From: Azadirachta indica
Lineage: Eukaryota; Streptophyta; Magnoliopsida; Sapindales; Meliaceae
Assembly (NCBI GenBank): GCA_022749755.1
Contig: CM040452.1
Coordinates: 7,892,350 to 7,956,349 of the forward strand
Length of the DNA: 64,000 bases
Direction: 5' to 3'
Position 1 is the first letter of the stretch, and each line of letters begins with the position of its first letter. Made by a program: the position numbers and the translations under genes. Shown piece after piece: positions 35,180 through 48,800 of the stretch. Below the pieces are notes generated by a model. That model saw only the letters and a program-made list of their open reading frames with translations. It did no database searches and was not told the DNA's origin.

Positions 35180-37300
35180 GGGTTAATGTCATTTTAGTCC
35201 TTAACATTTTAGTTAACGTCACTTAGTTGCCATGTTTCATATACTAGATAAAAAAAGTCCCTAACGTTAATAAAAATTATCATTTAAGTCCAAACCGTTT
35301 CGATCAATGTCACTTAAATACATTGACCACACTTCGTCCACTTTTTACTATTAGTGAGAGGTTATTTTAGTCAATCCATAGACTTCATCAATTTGAGAAA
35401 GTTATGTTCAAAATGACGTCGTTTTGAATATCTCAAAACAACGTCATTTTGATGAGTTTAGTTACCATTAAAAAAATTAATTCAATGTTCAAAGTCTCGT
35501 TCGTATAATACACTTTCTTCACGTTCTTAAAACTCGTAGTTGTGTTGCGGTCATTGCCGTTGTCATCAATTAGGTTTTGAAATTGATTTTGAAGTTTCAT
35601 TGAGTAGCCATCTTGACTTTGAAAGCATAAGTTCTTTCATTGAGTAGCCATCTTGAATGCCCTGAAAGTTATCATAAGATGCATACCTTTGCATTAAATC
35701 CTCCCACTTTGCCATGAACTGAGTCATCTCTATCCGCTGCGTATCCATAAATTGTGTAATCTCTATCTGTTGGGCATCTATCCAAACCTTTATATCAACA
35801 CCTAAGCCATCAACTTTTTGGGTGATAGTATCACTTAACAATGAGAAATCTCGAGTAAGCTCTTTTTTTAATGTTGTGACATCTCATGTGAATTCTTCTT
35901 GTATTGATCAAATATCACAAAAACGATCCTTGTCATGCATTGTTTGGGTCTTGTAAAGGGTGTTAACTGAAGTAGGTACTCTAGAAGGGTGTGGTCGTGT
36001 AACCTATGTTATTCAAGTGGACATGTGTATAATTTATAACAATATACATGTATGTACATGTTTATAATTTATCCATAAAATAACCATCATATGCCTACCT
36101 TATCTCAGTGTACAGTTTTCTGTACTGAACTTTGATTCACTACATGTTCAAACTCACCCTCGCTGTCAATGTGTGCGCTAGTTAGCATACTATCGAAAAA
36201 TAGATTACCCTCATACTCACCCATGTTAGAAGCATCAAGGGGTATAAGTAATTCTTTGATGTACGAGTACATTAACTCATTCACAGATGACTCTAACGTA
36301 CGGACAACGTTGGAAGACTGTAGAAACAATACAATGATATCCGTCATATAAAAGTCATAAAATAACTAAATTTTCAAACAAAAGAATAAACTTCATTTTC
36401 TTACATGTGCATCATTAAATAGTTTCTTTTGTATTAATTCAACTATCAAATTTTTCTTCTTTGACCTCTAATTAACAATTCAGGGTATCCTATTATTTAC
36501 TATCTGCCCAAATGTACGATCAACAGATAAAGCTGTCTCATAAATCCATATCTGTAACAATAATATTAATTGTTAATTAACAATAATATGAACATTGAGC
36601 GAAACATTATGTGGCTCGCGTAAACAAATACTACAACCACGTACTTGAAAAGAAATAATCAGACTCCCGAAATCGTATGTATACTTTGAGTTTTCTTTGT
36701 CATCAACCTTACTCTAATATCTAGCAAAGGGTCCTCCTATGACTCGGTGCAACAACTAAAATGTAACGCTCTAAACAACAATACCCTTAGGATATTAGTT
36801 AAATTCATCAAAATCATCTATTATCTATAACAACAATGTATCTGCATAATTACGATGGGCCCTTCCGAATATAACATGCTCCATAAAAAGAAACAATGAT
36901 AACTTTATAGTATCATAATCATCAATTTGTGAAAAATCAAAATTCTCATAGACTGTGGTTAATTGAGATAATTTAATGCTACTTTTCCCACTAAAATATT
37001 AGACTTTTAAACAGTTGCTCCTCCTAACTATCTTAAATGGATATTTGCCAAATTTTAAGTTTGTGATAAGCCCAAACTCGACTTGAGAAAAACGAATACA
37101 TCGACCACTCACCGGAAACCACATTTTGTCTCGAAAACCCGATGCGTATGCCTCATGCAGCAACATATAATGGGTTAGGTTACTGAAGAAGTAAAGGTCA
37201 TCAAGGTCTATAAAATGTCCTACACATGTCTCTCTAAAAAGCTCAACTTGTCTATGGGTGACCTGCTTCCAAATTGTGTCCAATATTTATAATTTAGATA
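35180..37300 (-). mobile_element. Transposon relic encoding a DUF1985 (Ulp1-associated) protein
   Basis: Plant Mutator- and CACTA-type elements often carry genes with a DUF1985 domain before a Ulp1-like cysteine protease. The minus-strand frame at 36999-37283 reads FRETCVGHFIDLDDLYF, LLHEAYASGFRDKMWF and GRCIRFSQVEFGLITNLKFG, the DUF1985 core. Further pieces with stops continue it: near 36800-36950 (IDDYDTIKLSLFLFMEHVIFG) and at 36530-36700. Later frames at 36105-36347 and 35566-35841 are unrecognised downstream parts of the same protein. No Ulp1 catalytic triad is found. At 35180-35460 the sequence changes to short TTTAGTCCCTAACGTTAA-type motifs common at plant transposon ends. Confidence 0.7.
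35405..35457. repeat. Hairpin-forming inverted repeat
   Basis: TTCAAAATGACGTCGTTTTGA is followed after a few bases by CAAAACAACGTCATTTTGA. The first arm is itself nearly palindromic around GACGTC, so both local and long hairpins are possible. Confidence 0.75.
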
Positions 37301-37479
37301 GTAATTTAGGAATAATATGGAAGTGATCGGTGGAATTAATCTTTAATCTTTTAACTGGCTTGGCCATTTCCTTTTACTTAAAAAATTAAATTAAATATAT
37401 AATTAAATACAGTATTGATACTAAAATATAACATAATCGTAATATAATAATTTATGCACTAAAGAAAAAGTAAATTCAT

Positions 37480-37943
37480 TCATGATTTTATTAATTTTTA
37501 TATATATTAATAAATTATTACAACAATTTTAAAAGTAAATTATAAGGTAATAATATAAATATTTTTATTATTGTTATTAATCAATTATTATTATTATTGT
37601 TACTTTTATTTTTTATCATTATTATAATAAATCGTTAATTATTACCTTTATTATTTTATGATTATTAATTAATTAATTATTAATATTGTTCCCAATAATA
37701 TTAATTTATTAATTATTATTATTACACCTCGTAGTATTATTATTATTGATTATTAATAATCAATCATTATAACTATTATTATTTTATTATTATTATTAAT
37801 TATTTCTAATCAATTATTTTAATTACATCTCATATAATAGTAATAATTATTATTACTATTATTTTATTATTATTAAATATTACTAATCAATATTATTATT
37901 ACATCTCTTCTTCTTCTTCTTCTTATTATTATTATTATTATTA

Positions 37944-37976
<33 letters not shown>

Positions 37977-38157
37977 ATCTCATAATATTATTATGAATTA
38001 GTTATTATTATTAATAAATTATTATTACACCTCACGTTATTAATAATTATTATTACTACTATTATTATTATTAATTATTTTTTATTGATTATTATTGAAT
38101 CATTAAAAATATAATTATTAATTTATTATTAATACTAATCAATTATTATTACACTCA

Positions 38158-38190
<33 letters not shown>

Positions 38191-38755
38191 CTCTCATAAT
38201 ATTATTATGAATTAGTTATTATCATTAATAAATTATTATTACACCTCACATTATCATTGTTTATTATTAATAATTATTGCTACTACTATTATTTATTATC
38301 ATTAATTATTTACTATTATATTACTATTAATTATTTTATTGATTATTATTGAATAATTAAAAATATAATTATTAATTTATTATTAATACTAATCAATTAT
38401 TATTATTATTCCATCTCATATTATTAGTAATAATTATTATTACTATTATTTTATTATTATTACTAATAGATATTATTATTACATCTTATATTATTATTAA
38501 GAATTATTTATTATTATTACATCTCACATATTATTAATTATTAATAATTATTATTACTCTATTATTTATTATTATTAATTATTTATCATTATATTATTAT
38601 TAATTATTTTTATTGATTATTATTTAATAATTAAAAATATAATTATTAATTTATTATTAATACTATTATTAAATAATAATTTCATATAATATTATTTATT
38701 ATCATTTTATTAATTATTATTTTATTATATATATTAATTAATTATTTTATCAATT
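37480..38755. repeat. TTA/ATT-rich microsatellite array with a higher-order unit of about 214 bp
   Basis: Nearly all of this stretch is built from ATT and TTA triplets, including pure runs (for example 37925-37975 and 38155-38190) and a (CTT)n run near 37905. A longer unit is superimposed: CTCATAATATTATTATGAAT starts at 37979 and again at 38193, and a third, partial version starts near 38519. Confidence 0.9.
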
Positions 38756-39420
38756 TTGCCTTTAATAAGGCCCATAAAAGAACCCATTTTTGAGACAATG
38801 GTTCTTTCCCGAAATGTACTCATTTTCAGGATAAAGTAGTCCCTTTTTGGATTTATTTTTCCTGCAATTCAACAACATGTCTCCACCAAATTCAATACAA
38901 TATTTCACAAAATCTTTATTTTTTGACCAAAATTTCTCTTCATTCCAATCAAATACATTTACATTATTCATATTCAGCAAAAAATCATACTACAAAAAAC
39001 TTTTTTATTCATTTGTGTTGAAAGAATATAAATAAAGTTATAGAAAACTTACCAATAGTTTTTATTTACTGTTATCAGGTTACAATCAATATTTATTTGC
39101 ATAATTTTTTTTTCTGTCACCATTTTCACTGTTGATATCGTTGTTATTAAAGAAAAGGTGAAGGTTTTAAGAGGTGAGAATTTGGTTTGCTGAAAAAAAA
39201 AGTAAAGTAAAAAAAATTAACTTTTGTAAAAATAATATTAAAGTAGGCTATTGAAGATAATTTAGTTCAAAATATATATTTTAAGCTAGTTTAGTAAAAT
39301 TTTTTTTACGGGAGATCATTTACGTAAATTCAAAAAAAAATTTTCCTTATTATTTTTTAGTTCATCATATCAAAAAAAAAATTTCTACAATTTTACAATT
39401 TTCTCTGTCTTATTGCTAAT
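38756..39420. other. Intergenic, no gene recognised
   Basis: A 72-codon minus-strand frame at 38762-38980 is of unknown origin and is not supported by any motif. The rest is A/T-rich. Confidence 0.45.
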
Positions 39421-39424
39421 TTTT

Positions 39425-39780
39425 TATTAATTAATTTATTATAATCCCGAACATAAATTCAGAAATAATAGTTGCATAATATATATTACAATAACAATAG
39501 AACAATCTTTACAAATGATTAATGAAGGATTAGATTAAATAACATAACTGATAAAATAACACAATCGAATAAGAATATATTCTAAATCCTTTAACTGAAA
39601 AAAAAGAAAAATAATTGATAGAAACATAATTGCAAAGTCAAAGTGTGACTACATTAATTTCATGAAAATAAATAACACGGTATAAGCATAAAAATTATAA
39701 GCATATGCATTTAAATTACTTTACCATTTTCTCAAATGTGTTTTAAAAAAAGAAATATTTTTTTAAAAGTCTTTATATTT
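39425..39780. repeat. Older partial third copy of the duplicated segment
   Basis: Blocks such as AGAAATAATAGTTGCATAAT, TTTACAAATGATTAATGAA and AAAAATAATTGATAGAAACA correspond in order to 40410-40770 and 46340-46700 but are more diverged. It sits directly before copy A, so the locus has had at least two rounds of duplication. Confidence 0.7.
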
Positions 39781-39840
39781 ATAATAGTTTAACACTAACA
39801 AAATAAGAATAAAATCTTTATGCTATTGAAAAACACTATT

Positions 39841-42800
39841 GATATTAAATACTATTCATATTATGGCCACACACTCTAAACCATATAGATATAGATATAG
39901 TATGACAATCAAATTTCTCATTTCACATTTACTATCTATATTGACAAATTTTTATTTCTGCAAATGGCTCTGTTTGATTCAATCAATGAAAACTGACTTA
40001 ATCAAATGTGTCCATCTCAAGTCTTTTCCTTTTATATTGATGGTCTCCTTGTTATTTTATAAATAAACAAGTTAAATTTGAAATATCATTTATTGAAAGT
40101 TTGAATTTACATCCATTAATTAAAAACGGCTTACAAGAGTGTTTAAACTCTAACCTTGTTAGTTTGTTAACTGCATAAAACTTGACTTTATTAAATAAAA
40201 TTTAATATTATCTTAAAAAACGATTAACTTTAAATGATTGGAGAAGACTCCAAATTAAAGTATTATAATTCTTAATATTATAATACACTTTCATCTCATT
40301 CAAGGATATCCGTCTATTTCTTAAAATTTCAAGAGTACTTGTTCACCCAAATTCTTTAGCAGATATTTACACTTAATTTCCTTAATTTAAAGTGACATAT
40401 GTTAATTTTTCATTAATTAATTAATTATAAACTCAAGCATTAATTCAAAAATAATAGTTCAATAATATGTATTAAAGCTAGCAATAATAGGATAATTTTT
40501 ACAAATGATAAATGAACGATTTAGATTAAAGAATTTAACTAACAAAATAACAAAATGAAACAAGAATATCCTAAAACCTTTAAGTGAAAAGAGAAAAATA
40601 ATTGATGGCAACCTAATTGACATTCAAGGTGTATGACTACATTAATTTCGTGAAAGCGAATAATACGGTTTGAAGATGAAAACTACATGCATATAATTTA
40701 AGTAACTCTACTTATTTTCTAAAATATCTTTTAAAGAAACATATGTTTCTATGAAAGTCATTATTATATATTTTTGTAGTCAACTTCTTTTTAAGGAATT
40801 TATATTTATTATATTTTTTGTAGTCAATTTATTTTTAAGAAATTTATATTTATATGTAGTATATTCTAGAAATAGTCAAATAGAAGTCGATAAACGCAAG
40901 AGCAAGGACTTTTATGGTTCAAAAAGTTGGAACATGGGGTCCATTTATATTATCATTTATTTTTAATTTAATTGGTGCAAATGAAAAGTACTAATTGCAA
41001 ATTACAAAACTAAGACCGGTGGGAAAGTTTGGTTACCACCTCCCTTTTCTTACTAATTAAACAATGTCTTTATTGTTTGATTGTGACGACATTTTAATTA
41101 AAAGTAAACGACTTGCATGATTTATATCCTCCAAATTTAGTTAAAATAATACTAATAGTTTAATGTGAATGGCTTTTTTTTTATTAATTACTATAATATT
41201 CTCCTAATCATAATTACTATTCTAATTTAAAAAAAAGGGCTTAACATTACATTCTATATTCATTACAAGAATAGGATTATAATAGTTTATAAGTCTTGAA
41301 TCTTCTTATTCAAGTAGACTCGTATTAGTTTAAAAAGTAAAAATACAAACTCGTGATGAGTTATGTACTCAAAACAGATAATATTTATTTCATTTGAACT
41401 CAGATTGTTATGTTCAATAAAGAAAATTTTTTCACTCTTCTAGTTATTTAACACACATACATAATCACATGTATATGAACACACATAGGCACTTGTGCAC
41501 AAATATGCATGCAAACGTGCAAGCATACAACACATGTATATAAACACGCATACATGTACACGCACAAATATGTAAAACATACACAAATACACATAAGCCA
41601 ACACTGATACACAATTTCATATACATAAACACGCACATGCACACAAGCACGTATTCATAGACGCTTAAGCACGTTTACGTGAAAGCATACTTACATGTAT
41701 ATACTTATAGCATCAATTTGTAGTTATAATTAATTAATAACGGTAACATATTATTGTATCATATTAGTAAGAAGGGCACATGCAAATTCAACAAAGTCAA
41801 AAAACGAGTGGCATGAGAATGTGATGTTGGATAGTTTAGTTTCATTGCCGTATCATTTCGTTTGTGTGTAATTAATTTGTCAAACAAGTCATGCTAACTA
41901 AATATTATTTTTCATAATTATTGTTTCGTAAATCTAATACCTTTCTTCATTCTGTTTCTCAATTTCTTTTTCTTCCAATTTCCTTTCATGGTAATTTATA
42001 TTTCAATTTTCTACCTTCTATTACAGGAAATATCAATTTGGTTATAACTCTTTCATTCAACACAAATATCTCCACAATTTTAGAAATTTTCAATACTTCC
42101 AAAATAAAAAATTAATCTATTCAACTAAGTGTTAGCTAAGCTATTCAATTTTTTAACTAACAAACAAAAATTCTCGAGTGTTTCCTCCTAAAAGTTAAAG
42201 AACTTTTATATAACCTTAGTTAATTATAATCAACAATATTATTATTATTATTTTTAACCAAAAAATTTTAAGGACAGTTTCAAGATTCTTCGGATAAAAA
42301 TGTTCACACACAACACATACCTTTTAAAGGTTTTACAGCATGTATAGCTAATAACAACATTTAAATATGTTCAGCAAATTATGACCTTAACTTATTAATT
42401 AGTTAACTATACAGAAACTATTTTATATTTCACATGGAGAATGAAGCTTTAATTCTCTTTACTGAGGGAGCTTCCCAAAATAAATTAAAAATAATTTTCT
42501 ATTTGGGAATTTATACCTTATTTTCTCAGAAAAATTTGAAAATGAAAAATTAATTTAATTAGTTGATGGTATTTTAATTTGAATCAGCCAAGCAAATGGA
42601 TGAAATCAAGAAAACATAGTTTGGATTTACAGGGAGAAGCAGCTCACGTGCCAGAATATTTTTTCTACTTTTTTGTGAGACAAAATTTATAACAGAGGTA
42701 AAACAAATTGATTGATTACCATAAGCAAAGAATTAATTATCTAATTATATATGTTAAACAATAGTTTCCAGTCCATCGTTGAAAGTTAAACAATGTGAAA

Positions 42801-45150
42801 TTCATCAATTCATCATCAACACGCTCTCATTATTATTTATCTGCTTTATATATAATAGAATGAAAAAAGTATGTATATATATGCATACTGTAATTAAAAT
42901 CTTTAATATTGCTATTTATTTATTTTATTGACTTCATTTATTATTGAATAATGTAATATTGAAGGTTGAAATATTTGGGATTTATTTTTTAAAATTTAGT
43001 TATATTTTTTTGTTCGTCTTGAAATTTTTATTTCTGCTTGGAAGAGGGAAGACGTGAGAGAATTTGTTAAAAAAAAAGGAAAATGAAAATAACACAAAAA
43101 TAAGCATAAATTGGTGGGGTTCTGTCAAAATCAATCGTTTTTCAAATTGATAAATTATTAGACTAATTTCCATGTTTGAGTACATTTTATTACCATTTAA
43201 TCTTCCTTCTTTTCTTGTTCTTTTGGTCCCTCCATATTTTCTTAAATTTTCCAACCAGCTTTGCACAGTAAATTCCTTATGAAAATTAAATAACAATCAA
43301 TCATAATCAATAAAATCATTTTTTCTTGTTATCCAAAAACACTCTTAAAAATACATAATATTGATATTGTGGCGCTCTACTTTCTTATTTTACATTTATT
43401 GTCTATTTCAACAAATTTATGTTTCCACAAATAGTCCGATTTAATTTGACTTTGCAATTGTAATATTCTTGTATCTTTTATTTTCTTTTCCATAGTTGTC
43501 AATTAACATAATTTTTCACAATTGTAATCTTTTCAATGAATTATTATTATATATCATCTTGAAAATTGCTTACGAGGCTAGACATAATACCTCAAGGAAT
43601 AAGTCCTTTTTTTTAGTTTCAATAAATTAAAGTATATATATATAAATAAATTAAAAAAAACATACATATTTTTAATTTATTATATTGAATATAAATATTT
43701 AGTCAGTGCTCAATTAATTTTTTTAACTTAATTTTATTTTAAAGGAACTACCAAATATTTACAATTCGATTAAGAAGTTAACATATATAAAATATTAGAA
43801 TGAATGAAATTTAAAGATTGGCCTAGTTTAATTAAGTTGCTGCCTTTAATTTTCCTTTTAATAATATTTAAATTAATATCCAATTATAATATAAAAAGAA
43901 TCATTGCCTAACTTATTGAAGAATCAAATTATAACTTCACCCCATTCAATAATTTCAAATGTATTAATTTTTGTATATCAAGTGTGAGATTAGTCAATAA
44001 ATTTCTTTTAACAGAAACATTATTAATTAAGAGTTTAAATACTCTAAACCTAATTGCATAAGTTTTATTTTTTAACTATAAACTTATATGTATAGAATAA
44101 AATGCATTTTAGGATCCGAGATCTCATAATAAATGCATTGAAATTGACCATCGCCAGACATGTTTTACTTTTTTTAGACATTCGTTTATAAAATTGAAAA
44201 TTCACAATAAGAAATAAAATTGAAATATTGACCATTGTGTGAGAACACATTTATTCTTCCACCAAACCCTATTATTTTGTTTTATTTATTAGTTGATTTT
44301 TTTTGTTTTTACGGTAAGAATTAGATAGTTTCCCACTTTATAATTAGAAATTTTTTTAACATTTAAAAAAAAAATTCGACACCATTTGCTTTAACTTATA
44401 TAGCATTTGGTAAAATGTTATTTATTACAATTCATTTAGTAAATATTTTGTTAGTAATCTTATTTAGTTTCAAAAATATGTAAAATGAAATATTTAATGA
44501 ACACTTAAATTTATGGTAATTAATATCATTTTTCATCAAATTTTGATATTTACATTTAATAATTTTTTATCCTTCAACAAATTATAAATCAGAAACTAAA
44601 GCATTTCAAAGTAAAACAATATCCTAAATAGAAAGAAATGTTTTATTGTGTTTTTTTTCCTTGCATCCAAAAACAAAAACTGCATGTTTTGGTGAATATA
44701 TCTTGTATCCAGAAACAGAAACTGCATGTTTTGGTGAATATACCTTGTGTGTGTAAGAAGCTTACTTGTCAATTATAAGTTGTCAATCGTGTTGGAATAT
44801 ATTTTAGACCAACTCCTGTCTAATAATACTAGTTTTAGTTAATGCGTAATGGATATATTATCTTGAAGTTAACTTAAACTGATTCAATTCCAATATCATT
44901 ATTCATTACTTTCTCGGTGGCACATTAGCAATTCTAATTTTTTAGAAGTCATTTTCATCCCCAAAACCTTACTTATAATCCCTCAATGTTCTTCTCGCTT
45001 AACATTCTTTCAAATTACAATTATAACTGGTTTCCATTTTTCTCTCGACAAAAGAAAACCAACTGTTCAATTTTCTAAAATGTCATCAGTTTTTGTCCTT
45101 CTCTTTCTACTCTCAACATCCTGTCAAATATTTAATAAAATTCAAATACT
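39841..45150 (+). repeat. Large direct duplication, copy A
   Basis: It starts GATATTAAATACTATTCATA and is collinear with copy B (45748 onward) up to the LRR gene 5' end. The offset is 5907 at the start and 5946 near 44291/50237. About 600 bp at 44300-44910 is present only in A and includes two tandem copies of AACTGCATGTTTTGGTGAAT. Conserved small features include an alternating purine-pyrimidine tract (41450-41700) and a CACGTG box (42645-42650). Apart from the LRR remnant the interior is non-coding. Confidence 0.9.
41450..41700. repeat. Degenerate alternating purine-pyrimidine (CA/TA/TG) tract, copy A
   Basis: About 240 bp consist almost wholly of ACAC, ATAC, GCAC and ATGT steps, without a fixed period. 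It is kept nearly unchanged at 47392-47640 in copy B. Open frames over it give only Cys/Val/Tyr-rich nonsense. Confidence 0.8.
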
Positions 45151-45158
45151 GAAGACCT
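44911..45158 (+). pseudogene. LRR receptor-like gene, 5' remnant in copy A
   Basis: The leader and first codons match those of the copy B LRR gene (50310-50540). The ATG at 45080 opens a short hydrophobic signal-peptide-like stretch (SSVFVLLFLLSTSCQ, against PTVLILLFLLSIPFQ in copy B). It degenerates after about 20 codons and stops at TAG 45158-45160, where a transposon-like insert begins. No LRR follows. Confidence 0.8.
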
Positions 45159-45618
45159 AGGGGTGGGCAGAAAAATCGAACCGAATTAAATCAGACTGAA
45201 ATCGAACCAAAACTGACAAGTTCGATTCAATATTTTTTACAATTCGGTCCAGTTTCGACTTTTAAAATAAAAAATCTAAAATTTTCAATTCAATTTAGGT
45301 TTCGATTTAAAAAACTTGGATTGGATCAGATTTATTATTTTCTAATATTTTACCATGTAAACGATGTCATTTTATTGTGTTTACATAAAATGATGTCGTT
45401 TGATTCACTGAAAAATTTTTTAAGAAAAAATAAATTTACTCAAAAATTGAACCGATCGGTCTGATTTTAATTCAATTCTATTATGTAATCGGTTCGATAT
45501 GGTCTGATTTTTTTTCCTATTTAATCTAGTCCGATTGCAAAATTGTAAGAGGCGAAATTTTCTATTTGCGTTTGATTTTTTGAAAAGCTAAACCGAACTG
45601 AACCGTGTCCACTTCTGC
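45159..45618. mobile_element. hAT-like non-autonomous element (MITE)
   Basis: The left end AGGGGTGGGCAGAAAAATCG and the reverse complement of the right end (AGAAGTGGACACGGTTCAG) form imperfect inverted repeats, with repeated GAACCGAA/TTCGGTT motifs. Near-identical 8-mers flank it: GAAGACCT (45151-45158) and GAAGAACT (45619-45626), fitting an 8-bp hAT target duplication. The right boundary may be two bases off. Inside is an inverted repeat, AAACGATGTCATTTTA / TAAAATGATGTCGTTT (45358-45403). There is no transposase. Confidence 0.6.
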
Positions 45619-45747
45619 GAAGAACTACCAAATATATAAAGTTAATATAATTTCTCATTTAATCGTAATTTTTGTAATAAATTATTATCATATATCATCT
45701 AAAAAACAAACTAAAGTATATAAATATATATATATATACACAATAGT

Positions 45748-45782
45748 GATATTAAATACTATTCATATTGTGGCCACACACT

Positions 45783-45823
<41 letters not shown>

Positions 45824-48800
45824 CATGGCAATCAACTTTCTTATTTTACATTTACTATCTATATTAACAAATTTTTGTTTCTACAAACGGTTCTGTTTGA
45901 TTCAATCAACAAAAAACTAACTTAATCAAATGTGTCCATCTCAAGTCTTCTCCTCTTATATTGATGGTCTCCTTGTTATTTTATAAATAAATAAGTTAAA
46001 TTATATTCTTGAAATATTATTTATTGAAAGTTTGAAGTTTACAGATATTAATTAAAAAGGGCTTTTGAGAGTGTTTAAACACTAACCTTGTTAGTTTGTC
46101 AACTGCATAAAACTTGACTTTATTAAATGAAATTTAATATTATCTTGAAAAACTATTAACTTTAAATGATTGAAGAAGACCTTAAATTAAAGTACTATAA
46201 TTCTTAATATTATAATACACTTTCATCCCATTCAAGGATATCCGTCCATTTCTTAAAATTTCAAGAGTACTTGCTCACCCAAATTCTTTAGGAGATATTT
46301 ACCCTTAATTTCCTTCCTTAATTTAAAGTGGCGTATGTTAATTTTTTATTAATTAATTTATTATAAACTCAAGCGTAAATTCAAAAATAATAGTTCAATA
46401 ATATATATTAAAGCTAGCAATAATAGGATAATTTTTACAAATGATAAATGAACGATTTAGATTAAAGAATGTAACTAACAAAATAACAAAATGAAACAAG
46501 AATATCCTAAAACCTTTAAGTGAAAAGAGAAAAATAATTGATGGCAACCTAATTGACATTCAAGGTGTATGACTACATTAATTTCGTGAAAGCGAATAAT
46601 ACGGTTTGAAGATGAAAATTACATGCATATAATTTAAGTAACTCTACTATTTTTCTAAAATACTTTTTAAAGAAACATATGTTTCTAAGAAAGTCTTTAT
46701 TTTATTTTTTGTAGTCAACTTATTTTTAAGGAATTTATATTGATATGTAGTATATACTAGAAATAGTCAATTAGAAGTCGATCAACGCAAGAGCAAGGAC
46801 TTTTATGGTTCAAAAAGTTGGAACATGGGGTCCATTTATTATTATCATTTATTTTTAATTAATTGGTGCAAATACAAAGTACTAATTACAAATTACAAAA
46901 TTAAGACCGGTGGGAAAGTTTGGTTATCACCTCCCTTTTCTTACTAATTAAGCATTGTCTTTATTGTTTGATTGTGACAACATTTTAATTAAAAGAAAAC
47001 GACTTGCACGATGTATATCCTCCAAATTTAGTTAAAATAAGACTTTAATCTCGTTAATTTTAAAATAATCGCACAAACTTCTCTTCGTTTAAAAAATAGT
47101 TTAATGTGAATGGTTTTTTTTTTTATTAATTACTATAATATTCTGCTAATCATAATTATTATTCTAATTTAAAAAAATGGGCTTAATATTACATTCTGAA
47201 TTCATTACAAGAATAAGATTATAGTAGTTTATAAGTCTTGAATCTTCTTAATTAAGTAGACTTGTATTAGTTTAAAAAGTAAAAATACAAAATTATGATG
47301 AATTATGTACTCAAAACAGATAATATTTATTCGATTTGAACTCAGATTGTTATGTTCAATATAGAAAATTTTTTCACTTTTTTAGTTATTTAACACACAT
47401 GCATAATCACATGTATATGAACACACATAGGCACTTGTGCACAAATATGCATGCAAACTGCAAGCATACAACAAATGTCTATAAACACGCATACGTGTAC
47501 ATGCACAAATATGTAAAACATACGCAAATACACATAAACCAACATTGATACACAATTGCATATACATAAACACGCACATGCACACACGCATGTATACATA
47601 GACAGATAAGCACGTTTATGTGAAAGCATACTTATATGTATATGCTTATAGCATCAATTTGTAATTATAATTAATTAATAATGGTAACATATTATTGTAT
47701 CATATTAGTAAGAAGGGCACATGCAAATTCAACAAAGTCAAAAATCGAGTGGCATGAGAATGTGATGTTGGATAGTTTAGTTTCATTGCCGTATTATTTC
47801 GTTTGTGTGTAATTAATTTGTCAAACAAGTCATGCTAACTAAATACTTTTTTCTTAATTATTGTTTCCTAAATCTAATACCTTTCTTCATTCTGTTTCTC
47901 AATTTCTTTTTCTTCCAATTTCCTTTCATGGTAATTTCTATTTCAATTTTTCTACCTTCTATTACAGGAAATATCAATTTGGTTATAACTCTTTCATTCA
48001 TCACAAATATCTCCACAATTTTAGAAATTTTCAGTGCTTCCAAAAGCAAAATTAGTCTATTCAACGAAGTGTTAGCTAAGCTATTCAATTTTTTAAACTA
48101 ACAAACAAAAATTCTCGTGAGTTTCCTCGTAAAAGTTAAAGAACTTTACCAAGTATTATCTTTAATTTTACTTTTATATCAACTTAATTAATTATAATCA
48201 GCAATATTATTATTATTATTTTTAACTAAAAATTTTAAGGACAGTTTCAAGATTCTTCGGACAAAAAATGTTCACACACAACACAAACATTTTAAAGGTT
48301 TTACGGCATACATAGCTAATAACAACATTCAAATAAATTCAGCAAATTATGACCTTAATTTATTAACTAATTAGTTATATATAAACCATTTTATGTTTCA
48401 CGTGGGGAATGAAGCTTTAATTCTCTTTACTTAGAGAGCTTCGCAAAATAAATTAAAAATAATTTTCTATTTGGGAATTTATACCTTATTTTCTCAGAAA
48501 AAATTTGAAAATGAAACATTAATTTAATTAGCTGATGGTATTTTAATTTGAATCAACCAAGTAAATAGGTGAAATCAAGAAAACATGATTTGGATTTACA
48601 GAGAGAAGCAGCCCACGTGCCAGAATACTTTTTGTACTTTTTTGTGAGACAAAATTTACAACAGAGGTAAAACAAATTGATTAATTACCATAAGCAAAGA
48701 GTTAATTATCTAATTATATACGTTAAACAATAGTTTCATGTCGGTCGTTGAAAATTAAACAATGTGAAATTCATCAGTTCATCATCAACACGCTCTCATT

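Noticed and set aside
38762..38980. 72-codon minus frame with mixed composition
   Set aside because: No family recognised and no supporting context; possibly a transposon scrap, but I cannot support it.
41448..41650. Overlapping Cys/Val/Tyr-rich frames that look like cysteine-rich peptides
   Set aside because: They are translations of the alternating CA/TA tract; the same appears in copy B (47382-47629) with shifted frames, and there is no fixed cysteine spacing.
43000..43296. About 98-codon minus frame conserved in both duplication copies (also 48971-49270)
   Set aside because: Its conservation equals that of the surrounding non-coding duplicated DNA; it is Phe/Ile/Lys-rich, contains homopolymer-driven runs and has no motif.
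47832..48101. 89-codon plus frame in copy B matching pieces in copy A
   Set aside because: The frame is not kept between copies (shift near 47950), so it is not under coding constraint.
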